Shown in pieces: positions 1 to 6,493 of a stretch of DNA of 10,874 nucleotides (position 1 is the first letter of the stretch; the number at the start of each line of letters is the position of its first letter). The stretch spans positions 13,725 to 24,598 of the forward strand of contig JAMCRC010000004.1 in the NCBI GenBank assembly GCA_023380415.1, given 5' to 3'. The translations under genes and the position numbers were made by a program. The notes under the pieces are model-generated. The model worked only from the letters and a program-made list of their open reading frames with translations. It had not been told where the DNA came from and did no database searches. The DNA is from Patescibacteria group bacterium (GTDB lineage Bacteria > Patescibacteriota > Minisyncoccia > UBA6257 > GWB1-50-10).

Positions 1-57
1 GAGCTCCAGGGCATCACCCGCGATTGGGGCGCCCGGGACGGGAACTGGTTCTTCGAC
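1..57. repeat. Left arm of a 57-bp perfect inverted repeat, at the window edge
   Basis: Bases 1-57 are the exact reverse complement of 1008-1064; base 58 against 1007 is the first mismatch. On the plus strand this arm spells the same 19 codons (ELQGITRD... to ...NWFFD) that the minus-strand DUF4012 gene encodes at 317-335. In the DUF4012 frame it is therefore antisense nonsense. The position at the very end of the sequence points to a fold-back chimera or assembly-graph end rather than a biological repeat. Confidence 0.95.
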
Positions 58-2012
58 TGCCTTTCGAATATGAAAGTGAACTTAGCGCCGGGCGCGACGA
101 TCGTAGGGTCGTTATACGGCGTTTGATAGCGCATTTCAAGCGTCTTGGTCGATCCGGCGTTCAAATAGAGCCAGGTACCGAAGACGTTCTTGCCGAATTC
201 GGACCGCTCCATGGTCGCATCGTTCCCGAGATAGGTCTCGCCGTTCTCTATGGCCGCCAGGTCCGGGTTCACGCTGTAGCCGGCCGCATTGTAGTTGAAG
301 ATCGGTATCTGGGGACGCGGGCTTTCGCCGATGGTCGCGACGAGCGTCGAGTTCGGCTCCGTGAAGACCTGGAGAAAATCCTTGTTGGCGGCCCGCCACC
401 ATGATTCCGTTTGGGTATTGCCGTTGTGGGTGCGGGTTACCTTGAGGTCGGTGAAGACGTTGCCGTTCGTGTCCGTGTCGATGACGGCGTTGACCGCTTC
501 GGAGACGAAGGCGTCGCTCTTGCCGCCCGCGACGTTCGCGTTCACCACGGCGAGATAGGAGCCCCAGAATCCGGCCGGCAGTTCGTAAACGGATCCGTCC
601 AGGTCGTTCGCCTGGAGGAACGAGGCCAGGCCCTGGTCCTTGAAATAGAAGGTGATGTCCTTCGTCGCGACCAATGCCTTGAAGGCGCTCATAAGCGACT
701 GCTGGCCGTCGGGCGAAAGGTCCTGCAGTTTTTGGAGCAGGAGCGGAGCGAGCACCTGGAGGATCTTCTTCGGCTGATTGGCCCGCTGGTCCGCGCTCTG
801 CTCGGTCTGCTGCTGGACGACGTCGAGGATATTCGAGGCGTCGACGGTGGTCTGGTATTGCGGCAGCGGTATCGGCCCGGTCGCCTGGAGCATGGCCTCG
901 ATGACCGGCACGTCGATGGAGATGGCCCCGTCGAAAGTGGTGCTCGAATCCGAATACATCTTGGAGGCCTCCAGGAATCCGATGACCGTCTTGGCCGAAG
1001 TGGGTTCGTCGAAGAACCAGTTCCCGTCCCGGGCGCCCCAATCGCGGGTGATGCCCTGGAGCTCTTCGGGCGGGACGACCTTCTCCTTGAGCTGGCCGTC
1101 CGGGTCGTAAATGTCCCTCACGTCGATATTGGTCAGCTGGCCGCCCTGGATCGTGAGGTCGGCATAGCTGCCCAGGAATCCCCCGCCGGGCCGGATCTCG
1201 GCCGGGTTTTCGAAGAATATCAGGAAGTGGCGGGGCGACGGCGAGGCCAGCCAATTTGTGAGCGTTACGAGGACGTTGTCCCAGGAATAGATCTGGCTGC
1301 TGTATTTCAGGTAATCGTTCCCGATCGATTCGTTCAAACTTTTGAAATAGGGCGAAAGGTTCTGCAGCGAGCCGGTCGTGTTCTTGACGTTCTCCGTCTC
1401 CTGGGCGATCTCCTGGAGCAAGGTATGGGTCTTGTAAAGAAGGGAAAGCAGGGCCGGGCCGTTGTGCATCAGGTCGGGCATGGCCTGGGTTTGGATGTCC
1501 GCGATATCCTGGGCCAGGGCGTAGAAATTAAGGTTGAGCTGGGTGGCCTGGCCGAGGAAGTCGAAGGCGTTCTTGAAAAGAGGGACGAAGTTGCCCAGGG
1601 TTCCGAGCAGCGTTCCGGTGAACCCTTCCTTGACCGTGGCGTTGATGTTCGAGAGCGTGGCGTTGTTCTCGGCCAGATAACCGGCCGCCGCCTGCGGTTC
1701 CATCTTTTTGATGGCGTTCGCCGAAGCGACGAAGTTCTGGACCACGTTCTGGCCGCTCGTCGTTACCGACGCTTTCACGTGCTCGAGGTTGGCGGCGACG
1801 ATGAACGTGGCTCCGATGAAGAAGACGATCGCGCCGATGGCGGCGAAGAAGATGACCCGCTTCGTCCTTCCCCACCTCTTCGGCCTCTTTTCCGGGATCT
1901 TCGTGAGATTTACGGTCTCGAACTTCTTGAGGCGCTCGTAATTGAAGGACGGCTTTTTGACGTCCACGATGACGGGTTCGATATTCTTTTTCGGCACTCT
2001 TTGTTGGGCCAT
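1..2012 (-). CDS. DUF4012 domain membrane-anchored protein, 3' end missing and its last bases suspect
   Basis: The frame is open from an ATG at 2012 to the window edge (670 codons, no stop). A basic cytoplasmic tail of about 50 residues precedes one membrane helix (about 53-75), giving an N-in/C-out topology. A helical region follows (about 80-260). The DUF4012 core starts near 265, with the segment NPAEIRPGGGFLGSYA at 269-284, then WGARDGNWFFD at 325-335 and FDGAISIDV at 360-368, all hallmarks of the family. The start lies 2 nt after the stop of the upstream glycosyltransferase, with no clear Shine-Dalgarno, so translation is probably coupled. The biochemical role of DUF4012 is not established. 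Its place behind two glycosyltransferases suggests surface-glycan work. Residues after about 652 are encoded by bases 1-57, an inverted copy of codons 317-335, so the apparent ending is probably not the real protein. Confidence 0.92.
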   Translation of the reverse strand, partial: MAQQRVPKKNIEPVIVDVKKPSFNYERLKKFETVNLTKIPEKRPKRWGRTKRVIFFAAIGAIVFFIGATFIVAANLEHVKASVTTSGQNVVQNFVASANAIKKMEPQAAAGYLAENNATLSNINATVKEGFTGTLLGTLGNFVPLFKNAFDFLGQATQLNLNFYALAQDIADIQTQAMPDLMHNGPALLSLLYKTHTLLQEIAQETENVKNTTGSLQNLSPYFKSLNESIGNDYLKYSSQIYSWDNVLVTLTNWLASPSPRHFLIFFENPAEIRPGGGFLGSYADLTIQGGQLTNIDVRDIYDPDGQLKEKVVPPEELQGITRDWGARDGNWFFDEPTSAKTVIGFLEASKMYSDSSTTFDGAISIDVPVIEAMLQATGPIPLPQYQTTVDASNILDVVQQQTEQSADQRANQPKKILQVLAPLLLQKLQDLSPDGQQSLMSAFKALVATKDITFYFKDQGLASFLQANDLDGSVYELPAGFWGSYLAVVNANVAGGKSDAFVSEAVNAVIDTDTNGNVFTDLKVTRTHNGNTQTESWWRAANKDFLQVFTEPNSTLVATIGESPRPQIPIFNYNAAGYSVNPDLAAIENGETYLGNDATMERSEFGKNVFGTWLYLNAGSTKTLEMRYQTPYNDPTIVAPGAKFTFIFERQSKNQFPSRAPQSRVMPWS
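1008..1064. repeat. Right arm of the 57-bp inverted repeat, inside the DUF4012 gene
   Basis: This copy lies in the conserved part of the DUF4012 coding sequence (codons 317-335) and is clearly the native one. It encodes the family-typical WGARDGNWFFD segment, and the coding frame continues normally on both sides. Confidence 0.95.
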
Positions 2013-2014
2013 GT

Positions 2015-3157
2015 TCAGTTGTTTATCCGTTCGAATACCCGCTTGACCTCGCCGGCCGCCGTCTTCCACGAAAATCGCGATGAGTTCTCGATACCTTGGC
2101 GGGCCAGCTTTTCCCGGAGCGCCCCGTCGGATGCGACGGCCTCCATTGCGAGCGCAAGCTCTTCCAGGCGGTAAGGGTCGACGAGAAGGGCGCTTGCTCC
2201 CAATATCTCCGGCAGGGACGAGCGGTTCGAGGCGATGACCGGCGTCCCGCACCGCTGGGCCTCGAGGGGCGGAAAACCGAAACCTTCGAAGAACGACGGG
2301 TAGACGAAAGCCAGCGCCAGATTGTAAAGACAGACCATCTCCTCGTCCTTGGCCGGTCCCCAGACCTTGATGTCGGCGCGGTGCGGAGAAGATCCTATCT
2401 CCTTAAAGATTTTATCATAGAGCCAGCCGGGCGCGCCCGCGATGACGAGCTGCAGGTCCCGGTTGCCGGGACGGCCCTTCACCATATTGAAAGCACGAAT
2501 GAGGCCGATGATGTTCTTCCTCGGTTCGAGCGTCCCGACGTAAAGGAAGAACGGCCTTTCGAGGCCACGCTCCTTTTTGAAGGCCGCGAGCTCCGGCGCG
2601 TTCCACGGAATGGGCCGGTAGGCGTTCCGGATGCCGGAATATACCCGCACCACCTTGTCTTCCGGCACTCGGCATGCGTCCAAGATGCTCTCGCGGGTGA
2701 AGTCCGAGACCGCGATAACCTTCCCCGCTTCCTTGATCTGCCTGCGCCAATCCTGTTCGGCGTGCCAGATATTCTTCCGCCGCGGGAAGAATTCCGGGAA
2801 ATAAGCGAAAGAGATGTCGTGGATGGTGAGGACGTGCCGGCGCGGTTCTTTGAAGCTCAATATGTTGAAGTGCGGGCTGAAGTAGACATCGGCTCTGACC
2901 GCCCGGTCTATCTTCGGCAAGCCGACCAGGCGGCTCGCGGCGTCGAGGAGCCGGTTCGGCACCTTCCAGTTTATCCAAGCGTCGGCGCGTTCCTTGAGGG
3001 AAAGGGTTTCGAGCCGCTTGCGGAAGCTGTTACCGAAAAGGAAATATTCGTCGCTCCCCTTTTGTTCGAGCAGTTCTTGGACCAGGGCGAAGGTGTATTC
3101 CGGTATGCCGGACCGGATGGGAGTGTCGAGGGACCTTATGTCGACGAGGACGCGCAT
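2015..3157 (-). CDS. GT4-type glycosyltransferase (Glycos_transf_1), first of two
   Basis: A 380-residue retaining glycosyltransferase of the GT-B fold, probably moving a sugar from a nucleotide-sugar donor onto a growing surface glycan at the cytoplasmic membrane face. The N-terminal acceptor domain starts MRVLVDIRSL and has a glycine-containing loop (RSGIPEYT, 15-22) and HDISF at 113-117. The C-terminal donor domain has VGTLEPRKN at 207-215. The EX7E motif lies within SFFEGFGFPPLEA (288-300, E291 and E299), followed by CGTPVIAS at 303-310. Length is normal for the family. Its ATG shares one base with the stop of the upstream glycosyltransferase (TGATG), so translation is likely coupled, and DUF4012 follows 2 nt later. 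The overall pattern resembles mannosyl- or rhamnosyltransferases of GT4, but donor and acceptor cannot be read from the sequence. Confidence 0.94.
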   Translation of the reverse strand: MRVLVDIRSLDTPIRSGIPEYTFALVQELLEQKGSDEYFLFGNSFRKRLETLSLKERADAWINWKVPNRLLDAASRLVGLPKIDRAVRADVYFSPHFNILSFKEPRRHVLTIHDISFAYFPEFFPRRKNIWHAEQDWRRQIKEAGKVIAVSDFTRESILDACRVPEDKVVRVYSGIRNAYRPIPWNAPELAAFKKERGLERPFFLYVGTLEPRKNIIGLIRAFNMVKGRPGNRDLQLVIAGAPGWLYDKIFKEIGSSPHRADIKVWGPAKDEEMVCLYNLALAFVYPSFFEGFGFPPLEAQRCGTPVIASNRSSLPEILGASALLVDPYRLEELALAMEAVASDGALREKLARQGIENSSRFSWKTAAGEVKRVFERINN

Positions 3158-4263
3158 CAGATCTTGAGGCCGAATTCGGCGAATATGCCCGCCAAGTTCC
3201 TCTTGAAATTGTCCTTGGAGAACCTTTGGGCGCTCGCCGCGATGGCGCGCCGGTCGAAGGACAGGTTCTCGAAGGCCTGAACGGCCTCTATGACCGATTC
3301 GGGCGTCTGCTTGTCGAACAGATAGCCATTCTTTTTATGCGCCACTATTTCCCTTGCCCCGCCCGCGTTGAAGGCGATGACCGGAGTTCCGCAGGCCTGG
3401 GCCTCGGCGGCCACGAGGCCGAAATCCTCCACTTGCGGAAAGAGCAGCGCTTTGGCGCCGGAGTACAGATGCCGCAAAGCGCCATCGTCCGCTCCTTCGA
3501 TGAACTCGATGTTCCCGTTCCGGACCATCTTTCTGAGCTTCTTGAGCTCCGGCCCTTGGCCGACGACCTTGAGGGGCCTCTTGAGCCGGTTCATCGCCTC
3601 GATACCGAGGTCGAACCGTTTGTAATAAAGAAGCCGGCCGGCCATCAGGTAGTAGTCGCGTTTCCCTTCTGCCGGTTCCGGATAAAAGACATCATCCCTT
3701 ATCGGCGGGTAGACGACGGAGGCCTCGCGGCCGTAATAGGCGCGGACCTTGTCGGCGATGAAAGACGAGTTCGCGATGAAGAAATTGACCCTGTCCGAGG
3801 CCCGTTTGTCCCACCGCTTGAGGATCTTGGCGATCGGCCGCGCCACGGCCGTTTTGAAACCGGACGGCGCGAAAGGAATGTCTTTCATATATTCCATCTC
3901 CCAGGCATAGCGGAGCGGGCTGTGGCAGTAGCTTACGTGGTACGGCGCCTTGATATTGAACCCCTTGGCGTAGCCGGCGGTCGATGAAACTACGAGGTCA
4001 TAGTTGCCTTTCTGCCTGAAAGATGCCGCGGCGAGCGGCATGAAGGGTATGAAGAGGCGGTGGTAGCGGCGGACGATCGGCCAATCGATGAAACTGGTCC
4101 CCTTTACCTTGCCGTCGAAGAGGCCGCGCGACCGCTCTTTGTCGTAGGCCAGGGTATAAAGATCGGCCTGCGGGAACATTTCGAGAAGCACCTGAAGCAC
4201 CCGTTCCGCTCCGCCGAACTGGTTAAGATAATCGTGGAGTATCGCGACGCGCATTGGGCTCAT
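3157..4263 (-). CDS. GT4-type glycosyltransferase (WbaZ-like), second of two
   Basis: A 368-residue GT-B glycosyltransferase. The N-terminal domain begins MRVAILHDYLNQFGGAERVL from residue 4, with the Gly-Gly-Ala-Glu loop typical of GT4. CHSPLRYAWE at 113-122 is characteristic of the WbaZ-like mannosyltransferase subgroup. The donor domain has MAGRLLYYKRFD at 207-218, VVGQGPE at 233-239, and the EX7E motif in EDFGLVAAEAQACGTPVIAF (E279, E287). It is the first gene of a three-gene minus-strand run (this gene, a second GT4, DUF4012), divergent from the TPR gene. The start could be ATG 4263 or ATG 4254; neither has a good Shine-Dalgarno, and the family N-terminus (MRVAIL) fits either. Mannose transfer is a family-level guess. 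Confidence 0.94.
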   Translation of the reverse strand: MSPMRVAILHDYLNQFGGAERVLQVLLEMFPQADLYTLAYDKERSRGLFDGKVKGTSFIDWPIVRRYHRLFIPFMPLAAASFRQKGNYDLVVSSTAGYAKGFNIKAPYHVSYCHSPLRYAWEMEYMKDIPFAPSGFKTAVARPIAKILKRWDKRASDRVNFFIANSSFIADKVRAYYGREASVVYPPIRDDVFYPEPAEGKRDYYLMAGRLLYYKRFDLGIEAMNRLKRPLKVVGQGPELKKLRKMVRNGNIEFIEGADDGALRHLYSGAKALLFPQVEDFGLVAAEAQACGTPVIAFNAGGAREIVAHKKNGYLFDKQTPESVIEAVQAFENLSFDRRAIAASAQRFSKDNFKRNLAGIFAEFGLKI

Positions 4264-4306
4264 TTTATCCCAATTTTCGGTATTTTCCCATTCTTTTCAC
4301 GACATC

Positions 4307-4335
4307 TTTACAGTTTGCGGTATTTGTTTTACATT
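4307..4335 (+). promoter_or_regulatory. Sigma70-like promoter for the TPR gene
   Basis: TTTACA at 4307-4312 (5 of 6 to the -35 consensus) and TACATT at 4330-4335 (4 of 6 to the -10) are separated by exactly 17 bp, in an AT-rich gap between divergent genes. Transcription would start near 4342, leaving a short leader that carries the Shine-Dalgarno. No equally good promoter was found in this gap for the divergent glycosyltransferase genes. Confidence 0.55.
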
Positions 4336-4355
4336 CCAATCGAGAACATTAAAAA

Positions 4356-4361
4356 AGGAGG
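4356..4361 (+). promoter_or_regulatory. Strong Shine-Dalgarno deciding a TTG start
   Basis: AGGAGG, within AAGGAGGTG, sits 6 nt before TTG 4368. The first in-frame ATG (4383) would be 21 nt from the site, too far. The TTG is therefore the likely start. Most minus-strand genes here lack a comparable site. Confidence 0.8.
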
Positions 4362-4367
4362 TGTATC

Positions 4368-5195
4368 TTGAAATTGAAAGAGATGAGAAATCACCGGTGG
4401 ACGCGCACCATCGTTGCAATAGTATTGCGCGCGGTAGCCGTGATGATTCCCCGGCGTACCGTATTGGCGGCCAAAGTCCATTTCGTCGTCGCCAATCTGT
4501 GCCATGATTCTTCGAATATCGGGTTGGCCAAGCGGCATTTCGATGCCGCCGTGGCGGATGCTAGGTTCGCCGGAGACGAACTTCTCCTGGCTGACATACT
4601 GCGGAAACGAGGATTTTTTAAGTTGAACGTACTTAAAGATCTTCCCGGATCGTTCAAGGATATCGATGAATCTGTTCAGATCGTCGAGAAGGAGATCCAT
4701 GCGCTGACGCCGCTTAAAGAGCAGGTCGACGATGCTACATGGCTTGAGCGTAGGCGGGCAATATGGCGCGTGGCGGCGAATGCTTATGCTGCTCTAAACA
4801 ACTACCACTTCGATACTGGTGACATGCTGCTCGCAGAAATGTACTGTGAAAGGGCCATCTTTTTTGCTCGACAAGCAGGGTACAGAGAGCGCGTTATAAC
4901 GCTTATGGGCGATATAGGGAACGTGTATATTCGGTCACGCAGTTGGGACAAGGCCGTCAGGGCGCTTGAAGAGACGAATGCGATGGCCAAAAAGTCCTAC
5001 CACCATGCCGTACCGTCCTCATATATGCGCCTCAGCGCGGTCTACAGCGACATTGATTCCCCCTATTATGACCCCGATGAAGCGTTACGGTGTGCACGCA
5101 GTGCGCTTAGTTGGGCTCGGAGATCTAAATGGCCAAAAGAGACCAAGGAGGCACAAGCACTGGTTGACGGATTAATGGCCAAATTCAATCAGTGA
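4368..5195 (+). CDS. TPR-like helical repeat protein of unknown function
   Basis: A 275-residue protein not recognised beyond its fold. The N-terminus is basic and then hydrophobic (TIVAIVLRAVAVMIP, 14-28, and further hydrophobic residues to 43). This could be a weak membrane segment or simply the first helices. The rest consists of helix pairs with TPR-like spacing: about 73-110, 131-171, 177-209 (the clearest, GDIGNVYIRSRSWDKAVRAL at 181-200) and 217-254. Such repeats usually bind proteins or peptides, which suggests an adaptor or regulator; no enzymatic motif is visible. It is the only plus-strand gene, with its own promoter, strong Shine-Dalgarno, TTG start and terminator. It uses codons such as AGA, CTA, GTA and TTA more freely than its GC-biased neighbours, consistent with later acquisition or weak expression selection. 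No helix-turn-helix domain was seen. Confidence 0.8.
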   Translation: MKLKEMRNHRWTRTIVAIVLRAVAVMIPRRTVLAAKVHFVVANLCHDSSNIGLAKRHFDAAVADARFAGDELLLADILRKRGFFKLNVLKDLPGSFKDIDESVQIVEKEIHALTPLKEQVDDATWLERRRAIWRVAANAYAALNNYHFDTGDMLLAEMYCERAIFFARQAGYRERVITLMGDIGNVYIRSRSWDKAVRALEETNAMAKKSYHHAVPSSYMRLSAVYSDIDSPYYDPDEALRCARSALSWARRSKWPKETKEAQALVDGLMAKFNQ

Positions 5196-5210
5196 TTTCG
5201 TTTTTATCAT

Positions 5211-5237
5211 ATCCCGGAAATGGTTCCGGGATTTTTT
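5211..5237 (+). terminator. Rho-independent terminator after the TPR gene
   Basis: A 9-bp perfect stem (ATCCCGGAA at 5211-5219, TTCCGGGAT at 5224-5232) with an ATGG loop is followed by five more T. It starts 15 nt after the TPR stop. On the minus strand the hairpin is followed by ATGATAAAAAC, without a U tract, so it terminates only plus-strand transcription. Its last bases overlap the TAA stop of the convergent sugar transferase gene. Confidence 0.88.
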
Positions 5238-5832
5238 ATACTCCGGTCGGGTCGGAAAAGAATATGACAAGAGTCCTCCAAAGGACCTTAATGTCCGCTC
5301 TGAACGAAGGATGGTCGATATATTCGAGGTCGTATCGGAGCTCTTCCCGGAATGGCAGCTTCGAGGCGCCCATGACCTGGGAAAGGCCGGTAAGACCTGA
5401 TCTCGCCTCGGCGATGCGTTTGAACTCAGCCGGATACTTGTCTATCTCTCCCGGCTCGTGAGGCCTTGGTCCGACGAGCGAAAGATCGCCCGCAAGGACG
5501 TTCCACGACTGGGGAAACTCGTCCAAACGGAGCTTGCGGAGGAAACGGCCGACCCGCGTGAGGCGCGGATCGTTCTTGATCTTGAAAAGCGGTCCGTCCT
5601 TGCGTTCATTAAGGCCAGCGAGTTGCGGCTTCATGGCGTGAGCCCCGCGGACCATGGTCCTGAATTTCCAGACGCGGATTATCCGGCCGCCGCTTACCCG
5701 GTCGAGGCGGACGAACACCGGCCAGCCGCTCTCGAGCATTATCGCGAGGCCGACCACGGGCGTGAGCGCGAGCGTGATGATCGAAGCCGGCAAAGCCACC
5801 GCCCAGTCCAAAATTCTTTTCCCCGGATACAT
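5236..5832 (-). CDS. Sugar-phosphate transferase, small-domain PGT (bacterial sugar transferase family)
   Basis: A 198-residue monotopic phosphoglycosyl transferase, the family that moves a phospho-sugar from a nucleotide-sugar to undecaprenyl phosphate and so starts a surface glycan. Residues 9-32 form the hydrophobic re-entrant helix. Family motifs follow in order: KFRTM (56-60), PLFKIKNDPRLTRVGRFLRK (81-100), the catalytic Asp-Glu pair in RLDEFPQ (D104, E105), LSLVGPRP (117-124) and RSGLTGLSQV (144-153). Size matches the minimal catalytic type; the extra N-terminal membrane domain of WbaP/WcaJ-type enzymes is absent. The start lies 1 nt after the rsmI stop. It is the last gene of the secA run and converges on the TPR gene. 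It probably provides the primer for the glycosyltransferases at 2015-4263, an inference from proximity. The sugar is unknown. Confidence 0.95.
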   Translation of the reverse strand: MYPGKRILDWAVALPASIITLALTPVVGLAIMLESGWPVFVRLDRVSGGRIIRVWKFRTMVRGAHAMKPQLAGLNERKDGPLFKIKNDPRLTRVGRFLRKLRLDEFPQSWNVLAGDLSLVGPRPHEPGEIDKYPAEFKRIAEARSGLTGLSQVMGASKLPFREELRYDLEYIDHPSFRADIKVLWRTLVIFFSDPTGV

Positions 5833-5833
5833 T

Positions 5834-6493
5834 TTACGGAACGATTATGACGAATTCCCCCTTCCCCTTCTCTTTAGAAAAGTATTTTAAGGTATCGCTC
5901 GCCTTCCCCCGCCAGACCTCTTCGTGGACCTTGGTGAGTTCCTTGGCGACGATGATGTCCGTGTCGCCCAGCGCTTCGAGGGTTTTTGCAAGACGATGAG
6001 GGGATTCGTAAAAGACCAGGGGCCTGATTTCGACATCGGCTAGCTCCTTGAAGAACGTCTGTCTCCCCTTCTTCTGGGGCGGATAGCCGAGGAACGTGAA
6101 CTTGTCGGCGTTCACGCCGGAAACGGAAAGGGCGGCCGCGATGGCCGAAGGCCCCGGTATCGGGACAATCCCGGCCTCCGGCGCTTTATCGCGCAGATAA
6201 GCCACGAGCTTCGCTCCCGGATCGGCGACGTTCGGCGTACCGGCATCGGAGACGAAGGCGATATTCTTCCCCTCTTCGAGAAGCGACAATATCTTTTCGT
6301 AGGAGGCCGCCGCGGCGTATTCATCGAACCGCCAGATCGGCTTTTTGGCCCCGAGATGCGCCAAAAGCTTTCCGGCGACGCGCGTATCTTCGGCGAGGAC
6401 CAGGTCGGCGCTTTTGAGCGTCTCGACGGCCCGCAGCGTGATATCGCCTAGATTACCAATGGGCGTCGCGATTATATAAAGTTTTCCCTCCAT
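5834..6493 (-). CDS. rsmI: 16S rRNA (cytidine-1402-2'-O)-methyltransferase
   Basis: RsmI methylates the 2'-O of C1402 in the ribosomal decoding centre, using S-adenosylmethionine. The 219-residue protein has the tetrapyrrole-methylase fold and clear family motifs: ATPIGNLGDIT at 9-19, EDTR at 35-38, SDAGTPNVADPG at 82-93 (usually SDAGTPLISDPG), IPGPSA at 112-117, the LGYPP segment at 135-139, ESPHRL at 163-168 and KELTKVHEEVWRG at 184-196. It is about 65 residues shorter than E. coli RsmI and ends right after the catalytic domain, so the small C-terminal extension is absent. Its ATG overlaps the mltG stop by one base (TAATG). Confidence 0.97.
   Translation of the reverse strand: MEGKLYIIATPIGNLGDITLRAVETLKSADLVLAEDTRVAGKLLAHLGAKKPIWRFDEYAAAASYEKILSLLEEGKNIAFVSDAGTPNVADPGAKLVAYLRDKAPEAGIVPIPGPSAIAAALSVSGVNADKFTFLGYPPQKKGRQTFFKELADVEIRPLVFYESPHRLAKTLEALGDTDIIVAKELTKVHEEVWRGKASDTLKYFSKEKGKGEFVIIVP

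Noticed and set aside
136..1254. A 372-codon minus-strand open frame in another phase
   Set aside because: Overlaps the DUF4012 frame; the product is Arg/Pro/Gly-rich without any domain.
411..2174. A 587-codon open frame on the plus strand
   Set aside because: It is antisense to DUF4012, which has clear family motifs and a membrane helix. The plus-strand product is a low-complexity Arg/Asp/Val-rich string, as expected from GC-biased third positions.
2096..3280. A 394-codon plus-strand open frame
   Set aside because: Antisense shadow of the GT4 gene at 2015-3157, no recognisable domain.
4264..4367. Promoter for the minus-strand glycosyltransferase operon
   Set aside because: TTGGAA and TGTAAA-like boxes exist but the spacing (about 21 bp) is wrong; no convincing pair was found.
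5196..5237. Bidirectional terminator serving also the secA operon
   Set aside because: On the minus strand the hairpin is followed by an A-rich, not U-rich, tract, so intrinsic termination in that direction is not supported.
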